Shown: piece by piece, positions 32,722 to 41,323 of the stretch
Layout: the number at the start of each line of letters is the position of its first letter
Numbering within the stretch: position 1 is the stretch's first letter
Assembly (NCBI GenBank): GCA_030066085.1
Contig: JASJCI010000034.1
Location: 1 to 63,212, forward strand
Direction: 5' to 3'
Length of the DNA: 63,212 bases
Source of the DNA: Gammaproteobacteria bacterium
Lineage (GTDB): Bacteria > Pseudomonadota > Gammaproteobacteria > GCA-001735895
Notes under the pieces: model-generated
Told to the model about the DNA's origin: nothing
The model's input: only the letters and a program-made list of their open reading frames with translations
Databases searched by the model: none
Made by a program: the position numbers and the translations under genes

Positions 32722-33126
32722 TTAGTCCGGCTTGACCCAGCCCGAGTCGGGCAGCTGTTCGTCGGCGCGCAGCCAGCTCGCTTTTTCATTGCGAAAACTG
32801 TGATCGGCCGGCGGCAGTGCCTCGAGATCGTCGAACAGGCCCAGCTGCAGGTGAATATCGTCGGGCGTATCGGCATTCCGGTAAGCGATGGGTGATCCGC
32901 AGCGATTGCAGAAGCTGCGCGTGACGCCGTCGTCGGTCGCGTAGGCAGAAGGCCGCGCACCGGTGAAACGAACCTGGTCGAGTTTGAAACCGGCGAAGGT
33001 CGTCATCACCGAGCCGCTCGCGCGGCGACAGGACTCGCAGTGACAGTGCCCGACCCAGTCCGATGTGCCGTCGATCTCGAAGCTGATCGCGCCGCAGTAA
33101 CAGTGTCCGCTCAGGGATTTGCTCAT
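32722..33126 (-). CDS. GFA/CENP-V family zinc protein
   Basis: A 134-residue protein of the glutathione-dependent formaldehyde-activating (GFA) family. The zinc cysteines follow the family layout: Cys-x-Cys in GHCYCGAISFEI (near 8-10), Cys-x-Cys-x2-Cys in CHCESCRRASG (near 29-34) and Cys-x2-Cys in FCNRCGSPI (near 74-77). The ATG at 33126 has GGAGG nine bases upstream; the open frame continues to 33297 without family-like sequence. Most family members have no proven reaction, so this may be a glutathione-adduct enzyme or simply a zinc-binding protein. It is convergent with the hydrolase gene. Confidence 0.88.
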   Translation of the reverse strand: MSKSLSGHCYCGAISFEIDGTSDWVGHCHCESCRRASGSVMTTFAGFKLDQVRFTGARPSAYATDDGVTRSFCNRCGSPIAYRNADTPDDIHLQLGLFDDLEALPPADHSFRNEKASWLRADEQLPDSGWVKPD

Positions 33127-33428
33127 GGTCCATACCTCCACTAGCCATGATACCCGTGCAGACGCCCGGAAATAAATGCTGGGCGATACTAAACCGTTAC
33201 CGGCGTCCTCTCGCATTGGCGTAACCCTGTGAGAGTTACTGATATATACCTCCGCTGGTTCTAAGCGGATTCGGGGGGGTACGCCGTCAATCGACATTCA
33301 GGTTATGGAAGCTGTTTTTTCGGCCGGGAATAAGAAGCTGACTTTCGCGCCCGCCTGCTATTATCTGTTTCCTGGCGCGAGATATTTTTGCTGGACTGGT
33401 TTGTGTCTGTTACCGCGCCACCGAATTG

Positions 33429-33602
33429 ATGGGGATTTATGTGAAAAGAAAATTGTTCCTGGCTCTTCTGCTAATCCAGTTGGTGGCCTGCTCTGCGGAA
33501 GTGGGCAGTGAAAGGTGGTGTGAGAATCTCAAACAAAAACCAAAAGGAGAGTGGACTGCAAACGAAGCGAAGGACTTCGCGAAACACTGCCTGTTCAACT
33601 AG
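33429..33602 (+). CDS. Small lipoprotein, DUF3012-like
   Basis: A 57-residue protein. Residues 1-20 form a lipoprotein signal (basic MGIYVKRK, hydrophobic core, lipobox LVAC at Cys21). The mature part contains EVGSERWCENLKQKPKGEW and TANEAKDFAKHC, which I recognise as the DUF3012 pattern of small gammaproteobacterial lipoproteins, with two cysteines that could pair. A GTG at 33441 is an alternative start four codons in. Its function is unknown. It begins the AT-richer accessory stretch. Confidence 0.72.
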   Translation: MGIYVKRKLFLALLLIQLVACSAEVGSERWCENLKQKPKGEWTANEAKDFAKHCLFN

Positions 33603-34039
33603 TTAAATCTATAAGTCAGTAAAAAAAACAGAATTCAGAAAAAACACACATAGCAAATGCTTACGGTTGCGAACGACTCGTTCCTCGCCGGCAATTCCAA
33701 TAACGGGCGCTCATGAACTATCAACAGGCGACGATCTTCGGCCACTTCCCGCCGCCCAACGCCGTCATCCCCGCGCACGCGGGGATCTTGCAATGGCGGC
33801 GCGTTACCAGATTCCCGCTTTCGCGGCGGTCCGCCGAAGCGGAATGATGCTTTATCGGTAGCGCGAGAGACGTATTCGGGTCGATCTTAGCCGCCTGTTT
33901 CACTAGTCTAAGCGTCAGCTTTTCCGATAGCAGACGCCCGGGCATAAAGGCCAGCAGGCGACTTTCGGCCAACGGCGGGAGCCCGGCATCAGATAAAATA
34001 TTCTCGAGTCACTAACTCTATGATCACGCTGTCGGCGAT
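33603..34039. other. Intergenic stretch with a gene-remnant candidate and a palindromic repeat
   Basis: This 437-bp region has no intact gene. On the minus strand at about 33846-33972 an open stretch (LTLRLVKQAAKIDPNTSLALP) looks like the tail of a lost protein, but it is too short to name. A 25-bp palindromic repeat lies at 33764. The rest shows nothing I can interpret. Confidence 0.4.
33764..33788. repeat. GTCATCCCCGCG-type palindromic repeat
   Basis: A 25-bp element with CCCCGCG/CGCGGGG arms around CA. The same family occurs at 62401, 62505, 62941 and 63077. It is a dispersed repeat common in proteobacterial intergenic DNA. Confidence 0.8.
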
Positions 34040-34870
34040 CTAGAACACGTATATGAATCCGATACCTACTTCGGCTTCATAGTCCTCGCGTGCGATTGGG
34101 CTATCCCGAACGTCGCTACTGTAATGCTCATAAACCGCCTCGCCGAAAATCTGCCAATTCCTGTCGATGTTATGCCGGTAAATGTAGTTGAACCCAACCG
34201 AACGAAATCCGCTATCCACGTCGGTCTCCTCCAGTCCCGAATTAGCTGACTGCTCTGCGTCTATGCCAAAATCATTATTGGCATGATCGCTATCGTGAAA
34301 GACTACAGCGACCGCAATTTCATGACCGGTTCCGTCCTTCTGCTCGCCAAAGCGGCGCCCCACTGCCAAAAGACCAAGACTGCCGTTATCTTCGGTTACG
34401 ACTACTCGACCGTCCAGCCAATAACGCCAGTCAGCATCGAAAGCACGTCGTGCCTGCAGTGCGAATTCAAATTCCTCATCTTAATCGCCGAGACCATCCA
34501 GACGATCGTCATCGGAATCGTCTTCTTCACGGCCCTCATCGAAGGCCACGGCGGCGTCAAATAGCCAGATATCAGAACGAAGACCACGCCACCCCAGCGC
34601 CTCACCCGCCCAGTAGAAAATATCATCACCGCTGCGCCATTGAACCGCACCGGCAGGATCGACTTCGAAGTCGTATTCATCCGACCCTTCGTACGCAGCC
34701 TCGTATTCAACACCAAGGCCCAGCCCGAATGCCCAGCCATCGTTACCCCTGGTGAAGTCGCCGATCGAGGGTAGAGGCACCAAAGCCGTGTTTCCATCTT
34801 GTGCTAATGCGGTTTGAAAGAATAAAGCATGTATGAACACTGCCAACAGTAAACCTGTAAACGTTTTCAT
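34040..34870 (-). pseudogene. OmpV/MipA-like outer-membrane barrel protein, interrupted by one in-frame TAA
   Basis: The reading frame runs from the ATG at 34870 to a stop at 34040, 276 codons, and is open except for a single TAA at 34481-34483 after codon 129. Upstream are a signal peptide (residues 1-23, ending ALAQ) and barrel-like sequence GLGLGVEYEAAYEGSDEYDF; downstream the frame continues with DEEFEFALQARRAFDADWRYWL and ends in an aromatic residue after beta-strand repeats (EDYEAEVGIGFIYVF), as porins do. Family members I recall read RLDGLGDxDE with a polar residue at the stop position, so CAA to TAA is the likely change. It could be a recent pseudogene, a readthrough gene or a base error. 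Confidence 0.75.
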
Positions 34871-34930
34871 CTAAATTCCGCTCCAGTATGTGAAGGGGCA
34901 AAATAAAACCACAAGTTATGTGGAAATAGG

Positions 34931-34957
34931 GTGAACTATACGTGAAGCTTTTGTGAA
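34931..34957 (-). promoter_or_regulatory. Three GTGAA direct repeats at exact 11-bp spacing
   Basis: GTGAA begins at 34931, 34942 and 34953, one helical turn apart, and lies 61-87 bp upstream of the OmpV/MipA-like start. In the gene's own sense the units read TTCAC. Tandem half-sites at 11-bp steps are the usual binding pattern of OmpR/PhoB-type response regulators. The cognate regulator is unknown. Confidence 0.45.
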
Positions 34958-34991
34958 GAAACCAAAAAATTGACACTTTACTTTTTGGTGT

Positions 34992-35005
34992 TTGATCCTC
35001 ATCAA
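34992..35005. promoter_or_regulatory. Consensus FNR/Anr box
   Basis: TTGATCCTCATCAA matches the FNR consensus (TTGAT, four bases, ATCAA) exactly. It lies 122 bp upstream of the OmpV/MipA-like start and 285 bp upstream of the membrane-protein gene on the other strand. The remaining AT-rich sequence between 34871 and 35289 holds the 11-bp repeats and no convincing gene. Confidence 0.6.
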
Positions 35006-35289
35006 TTTCCTACGCCTACTCTGGAAAGAAGAAACTCCAATTTGAACAAATTACAGTCTCCCACCATTAATTGCAGGACATCGACTCACAATCGCATGCA
35101 GTCAGTCCAGGCCGCTCACTTTCCAGCCGGGGTGAGCGTCTCAAACGGCTCGAGTCCGGAAGATCATCAATATCTACCCGGATATCGGAGGCTGCTATAA
35201 ATCTCACCAGGGGCGAACCGCGGCCTTAGACGGATTCTCGATTTTTGACGGCAAGTGCGTAAATTAGGGATAAAAAGCAGGCTTGAAAC

Positions 35290-35784
35290 ATGTATTTCTG
35301 GAATATCAGACAGTTGGCGCAGGAACTCGCAAACAATCGCATATCAGAACGGAAAGGTATGCATTATTTTCTGGCTTCTACACTTCTCGTGCTGCTGGCG
35401 ACCTACTACTCCCTATGGTGGGGTGTTGCTCGAACATGGTTATTTTATTTTGAGCTGGTTGTCTTGATCGTGATAGCCGTGTTCGGCACGCTCAGGGCTT
35501 TTGCGGCAAATGGTGGAGATTCAGGAAAATCTTTTGTTCTGCGAGCAATCTGTTTGTCTGTTCCGGCAGGAATTCGCGTCAACGTGCTGAGTATCGGATT
35601 TGGACTGGTCCTCTATTTCAACGCGGAACAGATTTTTTATTCACTTTCCTTCGGCGACCCCAACAGGGCATTTGGAATAGTCACCTACGCAGGCTTTGTG
35701 GGTTTCAGCATTTATTACTGGTGGTTATTGGTGCGTGGCATGAGACATGTTGTTGGCACGCAATCCGCTAAATCGAATAGCTGA
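35290..35784 (+). CDS. Hypothetical four-helix membrane protein
   Basis: A 164-residue protein with four predicted membrane helices at about residues 26-45, 48-68, 85-110 and 122-147, a basic N-terminal cytoplasmic segment and a short polar tail. I do not recognise the family. Codon use and base composition are more AT-rich than in the metabolic operons, as in its neighbours. A CRP/FNR-type site lies upstream at 34992 but is 285 bp away. No operon partner is present on this strand. Confidence 0.6.
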   Translation: MYFWNIRQLAQELANNRISERKGMHYFLASTLLVLLATYYSLWWGVARTWLFYFELVVLIVIAVFGTLRAFAANGGDSGKSFVLRAICLSVPAGIRVNVLSIGFGLVLYFNAEQIFYSLSFGDPNRAFGIVTYAGFVGFSIYYWWLLVRGMRHVVGTQSAKSNS

Positions 35785-35793
35785 ACCGGGCCA

Positions 35794-35849
35794 GGGGTCA
35801 CTTAATCGGGTAAAGCAAGAATGAGCATTACTTGCCCGAATGTGACCTC
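35794..35849. repeat. Imperfect REP-like palindrome
   Basis: GGGGTCAC and GTGACCTC arms with further partial pairing (AATCGGGTAA against TTACTTGCCCGAAT) form a long imperfect hairpin of about 56 bp just after the membrane-protein gene. It resembles the GGGGTCA-type dispersed elements of gammaproteobacteria. The rest of 35785-36201 shows the short tandem repeat listed separately and no gene. Confidence 0.6.
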
Positions 35850-35899
35850 GAATATGGTCTGTTGCAGACCAGCAAACACATGGTAGGTAAATCCTGCGG

Positions 35900-35930
35900 G
35901 TCGAACCTGAAGTCGAACCTGAAGTCGAAC
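35900..35930. repeat. Short tandem repeat, 12-bp unit
   Basis: The unit GTCGAACCTGAA is present twice in full and once as its first seven bases, in non-coding sequence. The unit count may vary between strains. Confidence 0.7.
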
Positions 35931-36201
35931 ATCATTTAAACCTGGCATGTGGGTCCGGTGATTGGAACATCACCCACAAAACTGCCACTCATGAAGGCAG
36001 AATCAACAGATTCGTCCAGTTGCTGAATACCGAATGCTCGCCCAGGGTCGATCCGAGTCATCCATCTGCTCGATTACAACGTAGTCTTTGCTTATCTCGT
36101 AACCCTGCCCCTTATCGACCGAGGTAATCTATGCCCTGTGGCGAATTGACACGGGAATTTTTATCAAGACGTCAGTCTTGCTTTCTACAAAGGTTCAAAA
36201 G

Positions 36202-36558
36202 ATGAAAAAATTACTCCTGGCTTCTGTTGTTTTATTTGGTATCGGTAGTGCCGCGGCTGGTGGTCATGCCATGTTGACCGGAGACCAGATCCAGCAAAAG
36301 ATCGGTGGCAATACGGTTCAGGGATCAATGGCTGATGGTAGTCGTTACACGGAGTTTTACGCGGCCGACGGCACCATTCGCGGGGCCGGATATACCGGCA
36401 GCTGGCGTGTCAATGACAACCAGATGTGCTTTAAATATGGCGAAGACCCCGAGAATTGCTGGTCCGTCGAAATTACGGGTGACCAGGTGCACTGGATCGT
36501 CGATGGCAAAAAAGACGGTTCGGGAACGCTCGTGACTGGCAATCCGAACGAATTCTGA
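36202..36558 (+). CDS. Small secreted protein of unknown function
   Basis: A 118-residue protein with a clear signal peptide (MKKLLLASVVLFGIGSAAAGG, cleavage near residue 19-21). The mature domain of about 97 residues begins MLTGDQIQQKIGGNTV and contains a DGSRYTEFYAADGTIRG stretch, a GSWRV turn and a CFKYGEDPENCW pair of cysteines that could form a disulfide. This pattern of G-N-T-V, D-G-T-I-R-G and C-W is shared by small periplasmic proteins I have seen in proteobacteria without assigned function. It is monocistronic, with its own strong terminator 23 bp after the stop. Confidence 0.78.
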   Translation: MKKLLLASVVLFGIGSAAAGGHAMLTGDQIQQKIGGNTVQGSMADGSRYTEFYAADGTIRGAGYTGSWRVNDNQMCFKYGEDPENCWSVEITGDQVHWIVDGKKDGSGTLVTGNPNEF

Positions 36559-36580
36559 TATTCGAGGTTCGAGAGCAAAA

Positions 36581-36617
36581 GCCGTCCAGTCGGTTGTTCG
36601 ACTGGACGGCTTTTTTT
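36581..36617 (+). terminator. Rho-independent terminator
   Basis: A perfect 12-bp stem (GCCGTCCAGTCG and its complement) with a 6-base loop is followed by seven T residues. It ends the secreted-protein gene. Confidence 0.93.
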
Positions 36618-36767
36618 ATGCATCCGTGTTGCACATCGAAAACCGATGGTACGATGGTCGTCTTCAGGCGTGGTTGAAACGACGCTTCTGTGAGTGGTGG
36701 TCAGAGGTCTGTCGTGGGAAAAGCCGCCAGCGAGCCAGCTCTGCCAGGCGGAATCAGGGTGATCAAG

Positions 36768-37004
36768 ATGGGTCAGATAGAGGGAGTAGTGGAAAACTTC
36801 GACTGGCATCGTGGAATCATCACAACAAATACCCCCATCGATCGTGAATATAGAAATACGCAAAACGTACGACGCTTCTTCAAAGCGAACTGCGGCAGGG
36901 ATTTCAAATTCGACCGCGAATTTATGGGCTGGATGAAAAGTAATGTTGGATTGACGATGGGAGAGGCGGTGGATGAATGGTTGAGGAGACGATCAAACGA
37001 GTAG
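36768..37004 (+). CDS. DUF6434-like small protein
   Basis: A 78-residue cytosolic protein. The stretches FDWHRGIITTNTPID, YRNTQNVRRFFKANCG, FKFDREFMGWMKSN and GEAVDEWLRRR match the pattern I associate with DUF6434, a small domain of unknown role sometimes found with SAP domains. The frame is open back to 36690, but the extra residues are low-complexity and unlike the family, so I used the ATG at 36768; a GTG at 36759 is also possible. The gene stands alone. Confidence 0.62.
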   Translation: MGQIEGVVENFDWHRGIITTNTPIDREYRNTQNVRRFFKANCGRDFKFDREFMGWMKSNVGLTMGEAVDEWLRRRSNE

Positions 37005-37225
37005 AGCAATAGAAGTCTGCCCGGGGCCGAGATCGGTAATTCTTGATTTTTCCTGTCACGCTTTGACGTCGACTAGAGCTCGTAGCGGATGTTCCCTGGG
37101 GGTGTCATCGATCGACGTTAGTGTGAAACGCATCGCAGAAGGCGGCATCGAGCAGCCTGTGTCAACGAAAAATACCGGAAACAAACTAAACTAGGTATAA
37201 CTAATGCTGTAGTTGACGAGGCGTT

Positions 37226-38230
37226 ATGCGCAATTTATTAGTCTCGCTCGGGCTTTTTCTTGCCGCCTTCAATCTCACTTCCCCGCTTCAGGCCGATTCG
37301 CTGAAATTTTTTCGCATTGGTACCGGGGGAGTTGGCGGGACCTACTACCCGATCGGTGGAATGATAGCCCACGCGATCAGCAATCCTCCCGGTGCGCGTC
37401 CCTGCGATCAGGGCGGGAGTTGCGGGCCGCCGGGCCTGGTCGTCATTGCCCAGTCTGCAAACGGCTCGGTCGCCAATGTCAGGGACATCCAGCGGGGCAG
37501 CCTCGAGTCGGGATTCGTTCAATCCGATGTAGCCCACTGGGCCTACACGGGTACAGGTACCTTTGCCGGGAACCCGCCCACTCACAAACTTCGCGCAATC
37601 GCGAACCTGTATCCCGAGAGTGTCCATATCGTGGTGCGCAGGGATTCCGGCATCAAAAACATCAGGGACTTGATCGGCCGACGCATATCGCTGGACGAAC
37701 CAGGATCGGGAACGCTGATAGATGCCGAGATCGTGCTGCGGGAGTACGGAATTACCAAGGCCGATATCGAGGTGGAATACACGAAACCGGATCTCGCCAT
37801 TGAGCGAATCAAGGATAACAAGCTGGATGCATTCTTTATCGTCGCCGGTTATCCGGCGCTGGCCGTTTCTGAACTGGCGGAGGATACCGATATCATCTTG
37901 CTTCCCATCGAGGGTCCGGAAGCGGATCGACTGGTCGAGCGACACGGTTTCTTTTCTCACCACCAGATTCCGCATGACGTCTATTCAGGGGTAGCGGAAA
38001 CCAGCACGATCAGCGTGGGGGCACAGTGGCTGGTTTCGTCGTCCGTTGATAGCGAAACGGTCTACCTGATTACCAGGACACTGTGGAACCAGAACTCTCG
38101 AAAACTGCTCGACGGGGGCCATGCCAAGGGACGGAGTATCAGGCTGGAAACCGCTTTGAACGGTATTGCCGTGCCCTTGCATCCGGGTGCCGAGAGATAT
38201 TACAAGGAGATTGGCCTGTCCCTGGAATAA
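37226..38230 (+). CDS. TAXI-family TRAP solute-binding protein (orphan)
   Basis: A 334-residue periplasmic binding protein of the TAXI group. After a signal peptide (residues 1-23) comes the family start FRIGTGGVGGTYYPIGGMIAHAI, then AQSANGSVANVRDIQRG, ESGFVQSDVAHWAYTGTG and SLDEPGSGTLIDAEIVL. GAGG stands seven bases before the ATG, and a TATAAC-type -10 lies near 37196. No TRAP permease gene is nearby. Instead a GGDEF-EAL membrane protein follows after 44 bp on the same strand, so this receptor may deliver a ligand signal to that sensor and not feed a transporter. An insertion with two cysteines (CDQGGSCG, near 58-66) may form a disulfide. Confidence 0.9.
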   Translation: MRNLLVSLGLFLAAFNLTSPLQADSLKFFRIGTGGVGGTYYPIGGMIAHAISNPPGARPCDQGGSCGPPGLVVIAQSANGSVANVRDIQRGSLESGFVQSDVAHWAYTGTGTFAGNPPTHKLRAIANLYPESVHIVVRRDSGIKNIRDLIGRRISLDEPGSGTLIDAEIVLREYGITKADIEVEYTKPDLAIERIKDNKLDAFFIVAGYPALAVSELAEDTDIILLPIEGPEADRLVERHGFFSHHQIPHDVYSGVAETSTISVGAQWLVSSSVDSETVYLITRTLWNQNSRKLLDGGHAKGRSIRLETALNGIAVPLHPGAERYYKEIGLSLE

Positions 38231-38274
38231 CAGGCCTTGCTCGATTCGGCTCTTAATTCCAGCGCTTCCCTGAA

Positions 38275-40269
38275 ATGAAAACCCTGGCGGCTAAAATTCT
38301 GGCAAGACCGGCGATTCCGTTCGCCCTGGTCGGATTGCTCCTGGTGGGCACCCTCAGCGTTATCTATTACGTGCAGCGAACGCTGTCCGAGATCGAAGAA
38401 GCGTTGCCGATCACGCTGTCGAAACAGGAGCGTGACATTCGCGTGCTGGTCAATGACATGGGCAGGCTGGTCCAGGATATCGAATTCGCCCGTTCGGACC
38501 CGTCAGACAAGAAATTCAGCGTGATTCTCAGGCAGACACATAAAGTTGAGCTGCTCCTGGAAAAGATCCGCGAAACATACCAATTCAGCGATGTACTGGG
38601 GATTTCGGCTATACACGCCAAACTCAATCCCGCTATTTTCGACATAAAAACCTGGCTGACAAACGGGCTTTATGATTTCGAACCCACGTCGGACTATACC
38701 CTGAAACTGGCGGAACTGCGGGCCAAGAATGCGCACCAGGAAGCCGAGATCCTGCTGTTACGGGTTGGTAAAACAGCGATCAACGTATTAACCGAACAGG
38801 CACAAAGAATTAAGGCCTTTCGAAACATCATGATCGTTAAGCTGATAGTGCTTACCGTGATGACGATTGGCCTGGTGTTGCTCGGGTTTCGCCTGCAAAA
38901 AATTGTGTTTGCGCTGAAGGATAGTGAGGAACAAATACGCTATCGGGCGAATTACGATTCGCTGACAGACTTGCCGAACCGGCCGAATTTTGTCGAGCAT
39001 CTCGGCGAAGCGATTACACGGGGCCGACGTAGTCCCGGCAAGACAGCGCTGATGTTCATCGATCTCGATCGGTTTAAAACGATCAACGATACCCTGGGGC
39101 ATGACTACGGTGACGAGCTGATCAAGCAGGTGGGTTTGCGCATTCGCGATACGATTCGGGATACCGATTTGGTCGCGCGGCTGGGTGGGGACGAATTTAC
39201 CGTCCTCCTGACCGACCTGTCGGATGTCATCCACGCATCCATTATCGCCAAGGATATCATTGCGCAACTGTCCCTGCCGTTCGTATTGCATGGCCATGAA
39301 ATCTATACCGGTGCGAGTATCGGCATCACGGTTTGCCCGGAGGATGGCGAAGATGCGAATACCCTGTTGAAAAATGCCGACATGGCAATGTACGAGGCGA
39401 AGAAGCAAGGTGGTAATACTTTCCGCTTTTTTACCTCGCAAATGACCGAGCGCGCCAAGCAGTTTCTCGACCTTGACAAGGACCTCAGGAGAGCGATGGC
39501 TCAAGATGAGCTCCTGCTCGACTTTCAACCGATTTATGACCTGGCCAGTTCGGAGTTGATGGGCGCGGAAGTGCTGTTGCGTTGGCAGCATCCCGATCGT
39601 GGCCTGATCATGCCGGACGAGTTCATCACCGTTGCGGAGGAAACCGGGCTGATCGATGAAATCGGGCTCTGGGTGTTACACCGGGCATGCGCAGAAGCGC
39701 GGCCCTGGCTGCAATACGAACTGCACGAAAAATTTTACATGTCGGTCAATGTCTCGATACGCCAGTTCAAGGGTGGTTTTCGCAAAAAGCACCTGGCCGC
39801 TGTTTTCGAGGAAACCGGGTTTCCGAGCAAGCATCTGGTGCTCGAGATTACCGAATCGCTCTTGATGGACGACGATGTGCGTTTCAGGGATGCGTTGAAC
39901 GATTTTCGCGATTTGGGGGTCAGGTTAGCGGTTGACGATTTTGGAACCGGATATTCGGCGCTCAGTTATTTGCGCGAATTCCCGGTAGACACGTTGAAAA
40001 TAGACCGCTCGTTTATTCAGGATATAGTCGAAAGCAGCAACGATCGTCGCCTGGTAGAAGCGATTGTCGTGATGGCGCATGGTCTCGACCTGGTCGTGGT
40101 CGCCGAGGGGGTTGAAACGGCCGAGCAGGATGTCCTGTTGCGTGGCCTGAATTGCGATATGGTGCAGGGATACTTCTACGGCATGCCGGTCTCGGCGGCA
40201 GCAATTACCGACCTGCTCGAATCGAACAGTCTGCAAGCCGGGGCCAAGAAATCGGCGAAAACGGCATAG
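38275..40269 (+). CDS. Membrane GGDEF-EAL cyclic-di-GMP signalling protein
   Basis: A 664-residue protein with membrane helices at about 13-33 and 185-205 that enclose a helical periplasmic sensor domain of about 150 residues. The GGDEF domain has an intact GGDEF active site (304-308) and the RxxD inhibitory site RDTD (295-298). The EAL domain follows from about 415: the signature is EVL in GAEVLLRWQHP, a tolerated variant, and later metal-site stretches NVSIRQF, LEITES, DDFGTGYSALSYL, LKIDRSFIQDI and EGVET are present. It may be bifunctional. It follows the TAXI receptor by 44 bp, which suggests that ligand-loaded receptor controls c-di-GMP turnover. Confidence 0.93.
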   Translation: MKTLAAKILARPAIPFALVGLLLVGTLSVIYYVQRTLSEIEEALPITLSKQERDIRVLVNDMGRLVQDIEFARSDPSDKKFSVILRQTHKVELLLEKIRETYQFSDVLGISAIHAKLNPAIFDIKTWLTNGLYDFEPTSDYTLKLAELRAKNAHQEAEILLLRVGKTAINVLTEQAQRIKAFRNIMIVKLIVLTVMTIGLVLLGFRLQKIVFALKDSEEQIRYRANYDSLTDLPNRPNFVEHLGEAITRGRRSPGKTALMFIDLDRFKTINDTLGHDYGDELIKQVGLRIRDTIRDTDLVARLGGDEFTVLLTDLSDVIHASIIAKDIIAQLSLPFVLHGHEIYTGASIGITVCPEDGEDANTLLKNADMAMYEAKKQGGNTFRFFTSQMTERAKQFLDLDKDLRRAMAQDELLLDFQPIYDLASSELMGAEVLLRWQHPDRGLIMPDEFITVAEETGLIDEIGLWVLHRACAEARPWLQYELHEKFYMSVNVSIRQFKGGFRKKHLAAVFEETGFPSKHLVLEITESLLMDDDVRFRDALNDFRDLGVRLAVDDFGTGYSALSYLREFPVDTLKIDRSFIQDIVESSNDRRLVEAIVVMAHGLDLVVVAEGVETAEQDVLLRGLNCDMVQGYFYGMPVSAAAITDLLESNSLQAGAKKSAKTA

Positions 40270-40408
40270 GTTGATCCGATCCCCGGAGATGCCATAGGTT
40301 CCCATACTGCTCTCACCGGGTAACACTCTGAACTGAACGTCAGGCTGAAGGTCGAGCGTTTTATGTAAGTCGATTCCTGCTTAGGGCTACTGGTCACCAG
40401 CCGAACGC

Positions 40409-40882
40409 TCAGGCAAAGCCCGGCGGATTCCACTGGTCCATCATTTTCTGACGCGCGGCATCGAGCCGCTCGGACATCAGCGCCGCGAACCGTTTCAGCA
40501 GCTCGTAACCGAACTTCGGGTCTTCCGCGCAACGCGCCAGTATGGCGGTGCCGTCAAATTCGAGCAGCTCCGAGTCGGCCATCGCCCGGGCCATGAAGCT
40601 CCAGCGATAAGGCTGAATCAGCCAGGACCACCCGAGGATTTGATCTTTACCCAGGTTCTGGACTTCGAGCACGGGTCCCATCAGTGCCGGCACCTGGACT
40701 GATACCTGTCCATCCAGTAACAAAAAAAACCTGTCCGCACGTTCACCCTGTTTGAACAGGACATCGCCCTTTTCGACCTTGCGTTCGCTGGCGGAACTCG
40801 CCAGGAACTCCAGGGAATCTTTATCAAGCCCGGCAAAAAATTCATGCGCAGACAGATATTCTTCGATCGACGGTTGAGTCAT
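40409..40882 (-). CDS. Cyclic-nucleotide-binding-domain protein without a DNA-binding domain
   Basis: A 157-residue protein formed almost only of a CRP-type nucleotide-binding beta roll: FFAGLDKDSLEFLASSAS, the GDVLFKQGERADRFFLLLDG turn pattern and a helix rich in Arg and Met at the end. The usual phosphate-cassette arginine-serine pair is not obvious (the segment reads LGWSWLIQPYRWSFMARAM), so ligand binding is uncertain. There is no helix-turn-helix, so it cannot act as a normal CRP/FNR regulator. The start at 40882 (MTQPSIEE) is preferred over 40906. It is divergent from the por operon. Confidence 0.8.
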   Translation of the reverse strand: MTQPSIEEYLSAHEFFAGLDKDSLEFLASSASERKVEKGDVLFKQGERADRFFLLLDGQVSVQVPALMGPVLEVQNLGKDQILGWSWLIQPYRWSFMARAMADSELLEFDGTAILARCAEDPKFGYELLKRFAALMSERLDAARQKMMDQWNPPGFA

Positions 40883-41178
40883 TCTTTTACCATCTATGTT
40901 ATGCAAGAGGATTCATCCTAGGCCTCGCTGCGATTCATTTTATTGATCCCCAACAATTCGAAGATCATTTATTGGCAGCAAAACTGATTCGATAGAGCAG
41001 ATGAGCTGCAACCGATTTGTCGCGTGTTTGCAGGGGTGGCATGTAATCGACCGGATGGCAGGCCCGACGAACCTTGTTGCGTAACAGTTCCGGCAGCGCA
41101 TTGCCGCGCAGGCTGAGCGTTCGACCGACATGGGTTGTTCACCAAATTCGTGCATACGCCGCGGCCGTGCCCGTGATA

Positions 41179-41192
41179 TTGATTTACGTCAA
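41179..41192. promoter_or_regulatory. FNR/Anr box upstream of the por operon
   Basis: TTGATTTACGTCAA matches the Anr/FNR consensus with one change (GTCAA for ATCAA), a common variant. It is 131 bp before the first por gene. The rest of 40883-41323 is GC-rich, has no convincing gene and probably holds the promoters of both divergent genes. Confidence 0.6.
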
Positions 41193-41323
41193 ATGGGCCG
41201 GGCTGCGCGTATGGCAGTGTTACCCGGCAGATAACAGGCAAGAAAAAACCCGGTAATTTCTCGCGCCGAGCCGCGCGCAGGCGCGGGAAGTTACGCATCA
41301 ATCTCGTGGGGGATACTGGATTA

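Noticed and set aside
33764-33788. CRISPR repeat
   Set aside because: Copies are irregularly placed, palindromic throughout, vary in sequence and lack spacers or cas genes.
33721-33972. Minus-strand 83-codon frame, possible dehydrogenase tail
   Set aside because: It runs through a palindromic repeat and only about 40 codons look protein-like; kept as a remnant note only.
34970-35200. 76-codon plus-strand frame in the OmpV-like promoter region
   Set aside because: It covers the FNR box, has no ribosome site and no hydrophobic or domain pattern.
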